Assembly (NCBI GenBank): GCA_947396885.1
Contig: OX377206.1
Coordinates: forward strand, 9,478,778-9,542,777
Source: Heligmosomoides polygyrus polygyrus
Taxonomy: Eukaryota > Nematoda > Chromadorea > Rhabditida > Heligmosomidae
Direction of reading: 5' to 3'
Length of the DNA: 64,000 nucleotides
This document shows, in pieces, positions 43,020 to 52,740 of this stretch. The translations under genes were made by a program, and so were the position numbers. The notes below the pieces were generated by a model, which saw only the letters and a program-made list of their open reading frames with translations, did not search any database and was not told the DNA's origin. How positions within the stretch are numbered: position 1 is the stretch's first letter; every line of letters begins with the position of its first letter.

Positions 43020-43440
43020 TAACACCAACCCAAAAAGTCCAACCACAGAGCAGGAGCTGTCGGCAAAAATAACCATCCTCCTTCGGACGTCCCGATTTGA
43101 TGACCTAAAAATCAATAAAGGGCAAACGTGCAAATAGCACTAACACATATTCTTGTAGCACAGAATATTGTCTCCCAAGTGCTATAAAAAACTTCGCAAA
43201 AAAATTACAAACCTAAGCGGAGAGAACAAGTGCGCAAATGGCTACTTTATCACTTTTTCACTTTTCACTTCAACGACCTAAAAATTGACAAAATTCATGA
43301 TAAAAAAGAAATGCAATACAAGTTTTGATAGAGCAAAGCATTCTCTTTCGAAAGCTGTGCAGCGCTATGCAAGAGACCGCCGGCGAAATCTGCAGTGAAT
43401 CGTTGGAAAAAACAGCGAAGACTTATGGGACAACCTAATA

Positions 43441-44408
43441 TTTATTTATTTTATTGATTTATTTATTACACGGAAACTATCGTGTGGACCAACTATAGTA
43501 AGGACACAAATCAAAGGAGCGATTGAGGAATGTCTTAAAGATATTGCAGCTCCGCGGTATCGCGCTTCTTGCGAAGCTTCTCAAACGAGGAACGATTAGG
43601 ACCCTTCTCAACTTTTAAATAAAAATACTAATAATAATACTATAACAAATAATAATACAAAATATTGAAATAAATTTTCCTATAAATCGCAAGATTTCTA
43701 CAACCATTTCTTGCATTTATTAAGGGCAGAAATCGCGCCATGATCTCGACAAGATCGCGATTTTTATTTAAATGATAGTGTAAATGCTGCTTACCTGATA
43801 GAACGAACAACACCATAATATGTCTGTGTTCTTAAAGCTGTTTTGTTGTACTTTTTTCATCTGTGTTACTCTATGCAGGCAGAATTTTTGCTATCAATCG
43901 AATAAAATTCGCAACGATCTAGTTGAGTGTATGTAGCGATCTCTTCCCTTAATGACTATATGATTACTGCTTTCCTTCGACTAACTAACTCATTACTTTT
44001 CCTCAAGAGAGGAACAATTTGTACCGTTTCGAACATTGTGATCAAAAATTGGGCTTGGTGAAATGATTTCTCAAAAATGCATGCCAAATTTTCCTTCGAT
44101 AAGAAATGATTCTAGTTTAAACAAGAAGAGCTTAAAAGAATGCGCATTTTGATCGGAAAATGTTCCAATTTGACGTAAAAATGGAATATTGAAGTCCATT
44201 CAAGAAGCGCACATAGTCCAATTTCTAGTTCTTCAACGCTATGTACATACGTATTGAAAAGAAATGTTACCGGATTCCACCCTCGAGTAGCGCTTTGTTG
44301 GACTGTCGTTTTCGCTGGATAACTGAGAATTAGCGCGATTCTATAATGACGAGATTTAAAGGCTGAAAATGATAAGGCAGATCTGCGAAAAAATCCAGTT
44401 CTGATTAC
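43441..44408 (-). other. Intron sequence, nothing recognised
   Basis: AT-rich. A GTAAGC donor on the minus strand at 43789-43794 follows a short open stretch, but no phase-compatible exon could be built from it. Confidence 0.35.
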
Positions 44409-44578
44409 CTCGTAATCATCCGTATCTGACATCTTTCTCAGTGCGTCCCTTAGTGGCACGAGTTCATGGTCTTTCTGTTCCAAAGTGGGTGCAACTAAAG
44501 GCCGATATAGCAGCCCAAACAGCGCACACAGAAACACCAGTCCTGCCAGTATCCAAACGGTGTACTTCCAGCCGATGT
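44409..44578 (-). CDS. MCT-like gene, exon 6 (helix 6 and start of central loop)
   Basis: Begins IGWKYTVWILAGLVFLCALF, which is helix 6, then GLLYRPLVAP and a charged stretch ending KMSDTDDYE. Acceptor CGTTTTCAG; donor GTAATC, weaker than the others. It ends in phase 0, while exon 7 needs an incoming phase of 1, so a short exon or another donor is missing between them. Confidence 0.88.
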
Positions 44579-44821
44579 CTGAAAACGTTCACGTAATTAT
44601 TTTCAGCGCTCGGGGTATAGAAATGGAGCTAGATCTACTGGAACAACATTAGAAGTCCAATCTGGACAGCGCGCGGATGCGTAGCGGCTACGTGGAACCA
44701 TTTGGTGTCTAGTGCTAACAAAGCAAAGGGCGGAAATGTAGGTATTTCACTACGCAAAAAATAATAGCAGTCAGAAAAAATGCTAGATTGTCAAAAAATA
44801 TTTTATAAAATAAATAATGTA

Positions 44822-46104
44822 TTAGGTTGTAACGAAATAAATGGCACTGAACCGCTGTAAATTTAAACAGTTAATATCTCGGCTTGTAGGCAAGTTTATT
44901 GATCGAAATGAAAACCTTCTGATTCTACACATCTTTGCGAACGCGACACAAGCTTTTTTATCCCAGTAGCATAAAAATCGGAAGCTCTGGAATTGACGAA
45001 ATCTTCGAAGGCACTTTCGGCATCCTGTTGGTATTTGAATATTTTACCTACCAAAAATTCGCCATGATGCTTGAAGAAATGGTAATCTGTTGGGAAGAGG
45101 TCGGGAGAAAACGGAGAATGTGGTAGAGTTTCAATGCTCAGCTCATTCCATTTCTGCAACGTCATTCGTGCTACATGGGGGCGAGCATTGTCGTGCAGAA
45201 GGAGAACTCGCCTTCGGTTTACCAAGACCGGCCGGATATCCTTCAACTTTTTCATCATTTCTTCAATTTCAATGCAGTACTTCTCTGCCGTGATGGATTC
45301 ACCGGGAGGGAGGAAGTTGTGGTGAATAATTCCCAGCGAACATCACCATACTGTCACCATTACTTTCTTTTGGTGCAATTTCGGCTTCGCAAAAACCTTG
45401 GGGCTCTCATCGCTGTCCACCCACTGTGCCGATCGTCGCCTGTTGTCGTACATTATCCATTTCTCGTCACAGGTTACGACGCGATCAAGGAATGGGTCCG
45501 TTTCGTTCCGTAGAAGCAGTGCGGACGAGATCTCATATCGTCGGTTTCTTTGCTCCGCAGACAGCTCGTGAGGCACCCATCTTTCCAGCTTTTTGGTCTT
45601 TCCAATTTCCTTCAGATGCCGGGCAGCTGTGTTGTGACTGACGCCAAGAACCTTCGCTATCTCCCTGGTACCTTTGTGTGGATCCTCCTCTACCACATCT
45701 CTCAGCTTGTCCTCATCAACATCACTATGCCTCCCACGACATTCATGCTCTTCCAAGCTCTCATCTCCATTCCGGAACTTCTGATACCAACGATGCGCCG
45801 TCCGAATTGTGGAACATCCTTGACCGAATGCGGCATTGATTTTCTCGTCCGCCTCCTTAGCTGTAGTGCCCAGCTTGAATTCACACAAGTAAATGCCTCG
45901 GATTACCCTTTTGTCCATCTCCAAAAAAGTCAATAAAACTCTAAAGTTTTCGCACTTTTACATAGAAAATTTGGTACTCACCGGTATAGCAAAGTTTGCG
46001 CTTCTAAATGATATGCCACATGTTACGGTTTGTTCTTGATCAAACGCGTAAAGACGCGCCAAAAAATGGCGCGAGCCAGTGCCATTTAATTCGTTACAAC
46101 CTAA
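44822..46104 (-). mobile_element. Mariner-like element MLE-6, nearly intact (1283 bp)
   Basis: TIRs TTAGGTTGTAACGAA(A/T)TAAATGGCACTG at both ends (28 bp with one mismatch), flanked by TA (44820-44821 and 46105-46106). Full length with an almost intact transposase frame on the same strand as the host gene. Confidence 0.97.
44896..45933 (-). pseudogene. Mariner transposase, one premature stop (MLE-6)
   Basis: A single frame of 345 codons, the usual mariner length, begins MTFLEMDKRVIRGIYLCEFK. The N-terminal helix-turn-helix part includes HRWYQKFRNGDESLEEHE and GTREIAKVLGVSHNTAARHL. Catalytic motifs are intact: VTCDEKWIMYDN, LLHDNARPHVA and SPDLFPTDYHFFKH (DD34D). The only break is an in-frame TGA at about 45344, just after VMVTVW. 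The TGA probably arose from a Trp codon (inference). It is the best preserved DNA transposon in the window. Confidence 0.93.
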
Positions 46105-46106
46105 TA

Positions 46107-46500
46107 ATAACTAAATATAAAATAAAATATATAAATACTAAATAATAATGCTACACCTAATACAACAAACACTTTCTTAATTCAGTCAAAAAATTAAAGA
46201 TTTGTAAGGAAACGTAACTATCAAAATAGGTTGAGGAATTCAACCAAAGCTGTCGTATAGTCAAACAAGAGTACTTTTGATCACCCAGTGTTTGGCTACT
46301 CATAACAACTTACAGCTTACAAATCAGGTTTTACAGGACAATAATTACTGATAAAAGTGAGTATGTGTAGAGTAAAACTTTAAGCAGGTCGTTCCAGAAA
46401 AATAGACGTCAAAACGGAGTGGTAGTGTAAACTATGCCAGTTATTGATTTATTTTCAGTTAAACCATAAAGTTATGCTCCTTTAAAATTTCCATTCAAAA
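46107..46500 (-). other. Intron spacer
   Basis: AT-rich; nothing recognised. Confidence 0.35.
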
Positions 46501-47290
46501 CTTTCCGTTTAATATCAATTACGAAAAGCATTCAAGCATTTGAATTCGAATATGTTCGCGTAATGCGATTTTTCTGAATATTCAAATACGAGCACATTCT
46601 AGAAACGCGATTTTTTTAAAACTTAAATTCTAGTATTCAGATTCCAGTAAAAAAGCATTTAAACTTGTCATTCGATCATACATTTAAAGCAATCTGGCAA
46701 ACAAAATTGTATTGATGTGTTGAGCATTTGAATGACACTATATGTTTGAAAAAAAAACATGATCTCCTGAAAACCTGCGAATAATGGAGTGATTTTGGAT
46801 ACCGAAAACTATCGCGCATTGGAGGTCGAATATATTCGAAAACGTGATTTTCTAAATATTCGAATTTGGATACATTCGAAATGTGGCCCCTTGAGTACTC
46901 AAACTCGAGGACATTTGAGTAACGCGATCTTTTGTAATAATCGAAATCGAAAGTTCAAATTCTAGTAAAAACGATTCGAACAGGTCAGTTGATCATAAAT
47001 AAAAACGCGCCGAAATGCGAATTAATTGAAAACTTTGAAATAAGACTTCTCCCTCAAATACTTGGATTGTTATGGCTTCCACGAAATTTTCGAATATTGA
47101 ATTCGAGCAGCGAGAAACTTTCGAGTATATGACCTCGAATATAGTCAAAAAAGTAGCTTCTTCTGGATACTCGAATTTGAATATGTTCAAAAACATCAAA
47201 ATTTATTGAATACTCTTATTCGAGCACATCCGAAAAATGCGACTTTTCGAATATTTGCATTTGTATATTCAAATTCGAGCGAAAATCGGA
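46500..47290. repeat. Degenerate TTCGAATA-rich tandem array
   Basis: About 800 bp of loosely repeated units of 40-50 bp built from ACGCGATTTTTCGAATATTC-like and ATTCGAATTTG words. Unit identity is low. Related blocks are at 34780, 57168 and 60750. Confidence 0.7.
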
Positions 47291-47510
47291 ACATGCTACA
47301 AAGACACACCGCAGAGGTGCGGACACGTGCCGTGAGGGTGCGGGAATGCGCTGTTGCTCGTATCGTAACTGCGGCAGCCAATCAGGCACCGACTCAGCCG
47401 CAGTGACAGACCACATGATTGGCTGCTGTGATTACAGGGGGAGCAACGGCGTGTTCCCGCATTTCTGCTGCACATTGAGACACCTCCGCGGTGCGTCTTC
47501 GCGACAAATG
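47290..47510. mobile_element. MITE with 80-bp inverted arms
   Basis: AAGACACACCGCAGAGGTG on the left pairs with CACCTCCGCGGTGCGTCTT on the right. Matching GCGGGAATGCGCTGTTGCTC and GCAGCCAATCA lie on both sides. It ends about 70 bases from exon 5. Confidence 0.78.
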
Positions 47511-47577
47511 CCCGAAAATCGTTTAGATACAAATGGGAATAGATCAATCGGAAACAACTGTACTGCAGAGTACTTAC

Positions 47578-47660
47578 TAGCAATACAGTATTCCGCAACG
47601 AATGGCATCACCATAGTACCAACACCAGAACCGGCAACGGCAATACCGGTAGCAATAGCA
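47578..47660 (-). CDS. MCT-like gene, exon 5 (helix 5)
   Basis: An 83-base exon encoding AIATGIAVAGSGVGTMVMP and FVAEYCIA. The ATGxAxxGSGxG run is highly conserved in SLC16 helix 5. Acceptor TTTTTTCAG, donor GTAAGT. Phase 2 in, phase 1 out. Confidence 0.92.
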
Positions 47661-47833
47661 CTGAAAAAACAATCATCACTAACTGTTCTAAGGCCCTTTG
47701 CATGACAGCATTCTTCAATCGAAGTTTAGTTTTCGCAGAATGGCTGCGCAGCGGCCGCGACTGCGGCATTCGATAAGAAGAAGATCAAGAGTAGGCATCA
47801 CTACCAATCGATCAGCGAATAGTTTCAACTCAC

Positions 47834-48044
47834 CGCTTGCTCTCAAAATAGTATCCAACAGCAACGATAGCTGGAAGATAGATCATTCCGAAGCCGACAC
47901 CGCCCATCACGCCGTAGATTAGCATGAAGACGTAGATGTTCGGCGCAGCAACGGAGATCAAAAACGCGGTTCCCGAGATGAAAGCACCGCCGACTACCAC
48001 GTTACGCGTGCCATACTTGTTCACCAGACCACCCACCACAGGTC
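47834..48044 (-). CDS. MCT-like gene, exon 4 (helices 3 and 4)
   Basis: Encodes PVVGGLVNKYGTRNVVVGG, then two strongly hydrophobic, glycine-rich helices, ending in VGYYFESK plus CG of an arginine codon. NKYGTR matches the loop between helices 2 and 3, and YYFESKR matches the conserved YFxKRR stretch after helix 4 of MCTs. Acceptor TGTTCCAG, donor GTGAGT. Confidence 0.93.
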
Positions 48045-48278
48045 CTGGAACACAGTTGAAATTAGGCCGTATTTTTAGACTACATAGAGCCGTGGAATTT
48101 GCTTTGTGTATGAAATACGTATCGATCCGTTAGCCAAGATATTTTCAGACTTTGTAATTAAAATAGAAGTGGAACAACACTATTCATAATCAGGATGGTA
48201 GTAAGAACAATTGCTGGCTAAATGACGATCCCAAAAAACAGATTTCTACTTTTTAATAAAAAATAGTGATTTACTTAC

Positions 48279-48339
48279 CAACTAATAGATAAACTCCTAT
48301 CAGCAGCGAACCAATGAGTGCAGTGGAGGCGTCTGAGGA
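48279..48339 (-). CDS. MCT-like gene, exon 3 (helix 2)
   Basis: A 61-base exon between TTTTTCAG and GTAAGT. It encodes SSDASTALIGSLLIGVYLLV and leaves one base (G) that completes glycine with exon 4. The hydrophobic segment is helix 2. Phase 0 in, phase 1 out. Confidence 0.9.
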
Positions 48340-48521
48340 CTGAAAAACAAAACATAACCGTTATTTGTAAAAATGATAGCTTACAACGCAGCAAGCCCAA
48401 ATTTCAATTTCAAAAAAAAGTCTGTCGAGTACAAATCGAATGGTACACACCGGAGGTTTTACTTTGGCATGCGCCATGCATTCCAAATGAAGTATATCTT
48501 TTTTTTCCCGAATCGAAGATT

Positions 48522-48745
48522 TTGGTTCGGCCCCGCCTAGGCCAAGCAAGCATTCCTTCCCTATGGTGTCACTGAGTTGCTGCCAAACATGTCTGCGAAG
48601 GGTAAAACACTAGGTTTTTCATCAGATGACCACAGCAAGCATAAGGCTGAAAACGCCTTCAAATTTGACTCCACGACATTCCGTGGTGGTAGAGTGCGCA
48701 GCGCATCCCAAAAATTGCGCCGCTAACGCCGCTCTTTGTCCTTTA
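48522..48745 (+). mobile_element. SINE-1, head missing, intronic
   Basis: Begins at GGTTCGGCCCCGCCTAGGCC, then GAAGGGTAAAACACTAGG, CTCCACGACATTCCGTGGTG and CGCAGCGCATCCCAAAA, tail CTCTTTGTCCTTT. Confidence 0.75.
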
Positions 48746-49252
48746 GAATAATTCATTATTGAAGAAGTGTATTTGAAAAATATCTGATTGAAAGATTGAA
48801 GATACTACTTCCTGAATTGAACCACCAAAAGCATAAAATAGTTTTTGGAACCCTGGTACACTTTGGCATGCGCTGCGCATTTCACATTATGGGTCCGTTT
48901 TAAAGTTGAAGCTCAACTCAGCTTTATTATCTTTATGAAATAATTTGACTACTTCATGTTATGCTTTAAAATGATCACACCATGAAAACGAAAAAACTAT
49001 ATTTTGTCGTGGTGGAAATGAAAAAACCAAAACTAAAAAGTCTCAATTTATATTTTGAGTAAATATAATAGTTTAAGTCTCTTACATTTCACTCTCTACA
49101 CCCCGACTTTAATTAAATCCCTTTCAGGAATATGAAAGTTGTCCGGTTTCAAGGTTTATTGGTCAATGAGCTCAGCTCCATTCGATGAACAGGTATTTTA
49201 TACTAAATCAAATAAACAGAAATAGAACATTCAAGACGCTTCAAAAACTCAC
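48746..49252 (-). other. Intron between exons 2 and 3 (part)
   Basis: AT-rich, nothing recognised. Confidence 0.4.
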
Positions 49253-49404
49253 ATGGAAGTGTTCCGAATAGGCACCTTTGAATTCCGTAAAACTCGTGCA
49301 TACACCGTCAACGATGAGATTGGAGAAGAAGGCAGCGAGAACAATTATCCATCCATATCCACCATCTGGAGGCACCGGTAGAAGCTCAACAGCTACATCA
49401 GCAC
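49253..49404 (-). CDS. MCT-like gene, exon 2 (helix 1, family signature)
   Basis: Encodes ADVAVELLPVPPDGGYGW followed by a hydrophobic helix (IIVLAAFFSNLIVDG) and CTSFTEFKGAYSEHFH. The [D/E]GGxGW motif entering helix 1 is the classic SLC16 signature. Acceptor TTCGTTCAG and donor GTGAGT bound it. Starts with two bases of a split codon and ends in phase 0. Confidence 0.93.
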
Positions 49405-49658
49405 CTGAACGAACTGTTGGCGAATTGAGTGCATCACAATTGCGAAGTTTAAAACTTGAAGTGCTGGTGTACTAAGCCGTCTTCAAATACAAGCATCACG
49501 AACAGTGTTCCGATACCTTAGAAGACATCATCCAAATAATTGCTTTCATTGGAGCGAAAAAATAACTGCTCCTGATGATCTTGTGCGGACCATGAATCGA
49601 TTCTATGTTCGAGTTGCAGAACAACCTAGCCAACCATGAGTCTGAGATCGGTTATTTA

Positions 49659-50575
49659 TTAGGGGGGGGGGGGGGGTGCAAAAGTAATGAGACACCCCAT
49701 GCCGTGTCCATATATCTCGTGGATGGAGTCTGGATTCGTACTTGTTGTATATGTATGTTTGTATGCTACTTACTGAAGCCCATCTGAAAAGTTACCACTT
49801 CCGCCCTTTCCAGAAGCATGCCAGAAACCCCAGCCTGTCTCATGCCGAAACCCCAGTCTGACGAGTCGACCTGTGTCGCGCAAATCTCCCCCAATTCCCA
49901 ACCCCGAGCAGCCTGGGCTCAATATTCACGCAAGATGAGAAGTACGTCTTCTACCTTAACCCTGCCAAGCAGCGAGTCTGGGTGAGGCCTGGTGAATTGT
50001 TACTGACCTTCGTTCGGCGAGATGTTCACGACGAGAAGCATCATTGGAGCTTTTGGGTCTGCGCCCATGGATCGGTTTACCGGAGGCTGTTTCCCAAGAG
50101 CACCGCGATGAACTCAAAGGCCATGGTGAACGAAATAGAGGAGATGAGCCGGCGACTCGCTCTTATTCATTCGCAGCGCTTCAAGAAGGTTCTCCTCTTC
50201 GACAACGCCGCACCCCATCGGGAACAAGTAAGCACGGATAAGCTTGGCCAGCTGGGCTACGTTCACATGCCTCACCCACCGTATTCGCCGGACATCTCTC
50301 CATGCGACTACCACTACTACTTGAGCCTACAGGACTTCCTAGTCGGAAGGGACACAAGAACCCAAGCAGTCCTTGACAACCATATCGAGCAGTTGATCAA
50401 CACCAGGCTCAAGCAGTTCTGTAAGGATGGGATCAGGAAGTTGACTGAGCGATGGCAGCAAGGTCATTGCCCTTAATGGCAAATACATTCCTCAGCATCG
50501 TTGAGTTGTAATTGAGTTATAAGGAGATAAAGATTTTTTTCATTTTGTCTCATTACTTTTGCCCCCCCCCCCTAA
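49659..50575 (+). mobile_element. Mariner-like element MLE-4b with poly-G ends (917 bp)
   Basis: TIR TTAGGGGGGGGGG...GCAAAAGTAATGAGACA and complement; TA flanks (49657-49658, 50576-50577). Matches MLE-4a along its whole length with scattered differences, including the same missing N-terminal region, so both descend from one deletion derivative. Confidence 0.95.
49934..50476 (+). pseudogene. Mariner transposase catalytic domain (MLE-4b)
   Basis: An open frame from DEKYVFYLNPAKQRVW (first Asp) through FVRRDVHDEKHHWSFWV, KVLLFDNAAPHREQV (second Asp) and YSPDISPCDYHYYLSLQDFL (third Asp; 34 residues between second and third) to the stop at 50474-50476. Where MLE-4a has a stop, this copy reads CAG. 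All three catalytic positions are present, but the N-terminal DNA-binding half is not readable, so it should not bind its ends. Confidence 0.88.
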
Positions 50576-50641
50576 TAGAAAAAGAGTTGTTTCAGAACGG
50601 ATTCGGACTATTCTGAAATACTCGTCAACTAGCCACCATAA

Positions 50642-50776
50642 GCCCTAGTTTATATTTGCGTCGCTGCGCGGCGCGGCATCATGGTCGGGATAGATATCGA
50701 CCGCGCGGCGCGATGAATCGATATCTATGGCAATCATGATGCCGCGCCGCGTGGCGGCACAAGTATAAACTAGGGC
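50642..50776. mobile_element. MITE-A copy 3 (135 bp)
   Basis: Ends GCCCTAGTTTATATTTGCGT and CACAAGTATAAACTAGGGC; TAA on both sides (50639-50641, 50777-50779). It sits 64 bases beyond the end of MLE-4b. Confidence 0.88.
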
Positions 50777-50779
50777 TAA

Positions 50780-51590
50780 GGCTACATGCACTGAAATTTC
50801 CATTACATTATCATGTAGAACAAGAACGCGTGGTGTATCGCGAACCAAACGACGTTAGACGTATCGTTCATCTTCTCTACAAATTGTAGTCGCTGCGGAA
50901 CTTTGTTGGTTCTACAGTTTTCTCTCACGCTAAAAAGATTAGCAATAGCCTAGAATCTGATCAAAATAGCTTCATTAGAAGGTTTTGTATGACCTATAGC
51001 ATGGGGTTCAGCTAAAGATGTATACTTTCAGGTGTTAATAGGAACAACATGTCAAACCTGGAAACACTGGTGGAGCGAATATACAAGTTTGATCTCATTC
51101 TCGTTTTTCAACATATTAACAGGTAGAATGGAGGTCAATGTGTGCGATTCTTTGCACTTTATTTCCTTTAATACTAGTGGTAATAGTGTTAAAGTTAATA
51201 CTGTCAGACCGAAATCCACTTTAAGGGCAAGGCTTTCCACCGTGCGTGCTAGTATGAAATACACTCGAGTGACGAAAAAAATTTCCTTCAAGTCGAAGTG
51301 TAAATCATCTGGAGAACACAATTCAGACGTTGAGATGGACCAAGCTTGATATCGGCACTGGACAGTATTGGCAACTGCTTTTAAACACGTTAAGCATCCG
51401 CCTTGTTGTTGCTGTTTTGTTTGTGCTCCTCTGCTTTATCCTCATTTTATTGTGATGCCTAGATGGTCTCACACGTTTTATGGAAAGTTTGTGACTACTT
51501 CTAATTTCGGGTATTAGTGTGCTTGCAGTAAATGTTACATAAAGTTCGTCTATCGCATTGCAATGCGATACATGCCTATCGGGTTCATGT
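50780..51590. other. Intron spacer
   Basis: AT-rich; open frames at 51032-51349 are complementary pairs without recognised domains. Confidence 0.3.
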
Positions 51591-51730
51591 CGGGAAGATG
51601 GGCAGCATTGAGAGGTGGGCACGCGCCAATCAATCACGTCCAAGCAAAGCATCGACCGAACACACGCCGACCAATCATGGTACCGGCCATACGCACCATC
51701 TCCCAGTACTGCCCACCTTTGCAAGAATCT
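51591..51730. mobile_element. MITE-E copy 2 (diverged)
   Basis: GGGAAGATGGGCAGCATTGA on the left and AGTACTGCCCACCTTTGC on the right are inverted; GCGCCAATCAATCAC and CGACCAATCATGG inside. Confidence 0.6.
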
Positions 51731-52157
51731 CTTGGAGATTAGTGCCAAATGCATCCAGAAGTGCAACCGCAGAAGTATCGCAGCGAAGACCGGGAAGGCG
51801 CAATAGCCGGACAGCCAACGTCTTAGCATTTGGTCGTTATATTATTTATTATACTACATACGCTCTTTGCAATATAGTTCAACTGTCGCACTGTTACGAT
51901 GAGAATCACGTCTACGCTAAGGCATATAAGTCATTCAACATAATAGTAATAATAATAAAATCCTGGACCCCTGATTGCGCACTATTTAAAATTGCCCTTA
52001 TCGCTTTCTCATTTTAACTATAATCCGATAAATAAAACTTGAAAAATCGAGAAATCCATGAGAATTGGTGTACTAAAAATTTTACTTCGCGTGACCTACG
52101 AGGGAAATCGCGCTGCAATCGAGAACAAATCGATATCGATAGCTGACTCAGGCGTTA
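51731..52157. other. Intron spacer
   Basis: Nothing recognised apart from an ATAATAATAATAAAA run. Confidence 0.3.
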
Positions 52158-52524
52158 GGATCCGTTTATACTTCGACACCGAGCGACGTGACGCCACGCA
52201 TTGTGGCTGCATTGATCGGGCGACGCGATCGATCAATTTGGCTACCATACATGCCGTCGCGTCGCTCGGCGCCGAAGTATAAACGGGGACAGCGCGACAG
52301 GAGGTATACCCGCCCCCTGCTGGGGGCGTGACGTCAAGAGGTACACCGATGTTCTGCAGACCGGAAACTTTTGCTTTGCGTGTCAAAGGTTTCGTAAGGC
52401 AGCCGTTAGACTCTCGGTGAATCCTAGGGGGTTGGGGTGGGTGAGCAAGGGGGATGAGTGGAAGATAGCACACCACCCAGCAGGGGACGGGTGTACCTCC
52501 TGACCGTCCCCCATAAACGGGGCC
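52158..52524. mobile_element. MITE-B copy 2, split by MITE-D
   Basis: Ends GGATCCGTTTATACTTCGAC and ATAAACGGGGCC, flanked by TTA (52155-52157 and 52525-52527). Subtracting the 224-bp insertion and its 10-bp duplication leaves exactly 133 bp, the length of copy 1. Confidence 0.9.
52289..52512. mobile_element. MITE-D copy 2 (224 bp, 10-bp target duplication)
   Basis: Flanked by ATAAACGGGG at 52279-52288 and 52513-52522. Starts ACAGCGCGACAGGAGGTATA and ends GTGTACCTCCTGACCGTCCC. Inserted in MITE-B, so it is younger. Confidence 0.9.
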
Positions 52525-52699
52525 TTACGCCCTGCGCTGATCTTTTAGGGACGCAAATAGGCTTGAAGAGGGATGGTGCATTACCATGTAGGACAGCTCT
52601 ATACAACATTTTGTGTTGTACAAAACTAAAAATTTTATGCACTGGTATGTTCAACCCCTATGGTGAATTCAGCTAGTTCATTTCGATGCCACGGATCTC

Positions 52700-52740
52700 C
52701 CTCGATAGAGAGCCTTCGGGCTCTCTTGTTAAGAGGGATC
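52700..52740 (+). other. UUCG-capped hairpin at the RTE 5' end
   Basis: AGAGAGCC-TTCG-GGCTCTCT is an 8-bp stem closed by a UUCG tetraloop in RNA. Weaker outer pairing of GATCTCCCTC with AGAGGGATC extends it. It begins about 20 bases into the element. Confidence 0.85.

Larger units (their letters stand above)
41133..43438. mobile_element. Long-hairpin element (HPE) split by mariner MLE-5
   Basis: TIR TTAGGTTGTCCCATAAGTCT at both ends, flanked by TA (41131-41132 and 43439-43440). The arms match over about 400 bp (41133-41540 against 43025-43438). A second inverted pair lies inside (41545-41610 against 41685-41750). Without the 1261-bp insertion it is about 1.05 kb and would fold into nearly one hairpin. 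The TIR start is mariner-like, but no transposase is encoded. Confidence 0.9.
40340..44408 (-). other. Intron(s) between exons 6 and 7
   Basis: Contains MITE-E, the 2.3-kb hairpin element with its nested mariner, and AT-rich sequence. Because the flanking phases disagree (0 out, 1 in), at least one unrecognised coding exon probably lies here. Confidence 0.6.

Noticed and set aside
43795..43837. 43-base exon that would repair the exon 6 to 7 phase
   Set aside because: Length and GTAAGC donor are suitable, but the second codon is TAA in the required frame.
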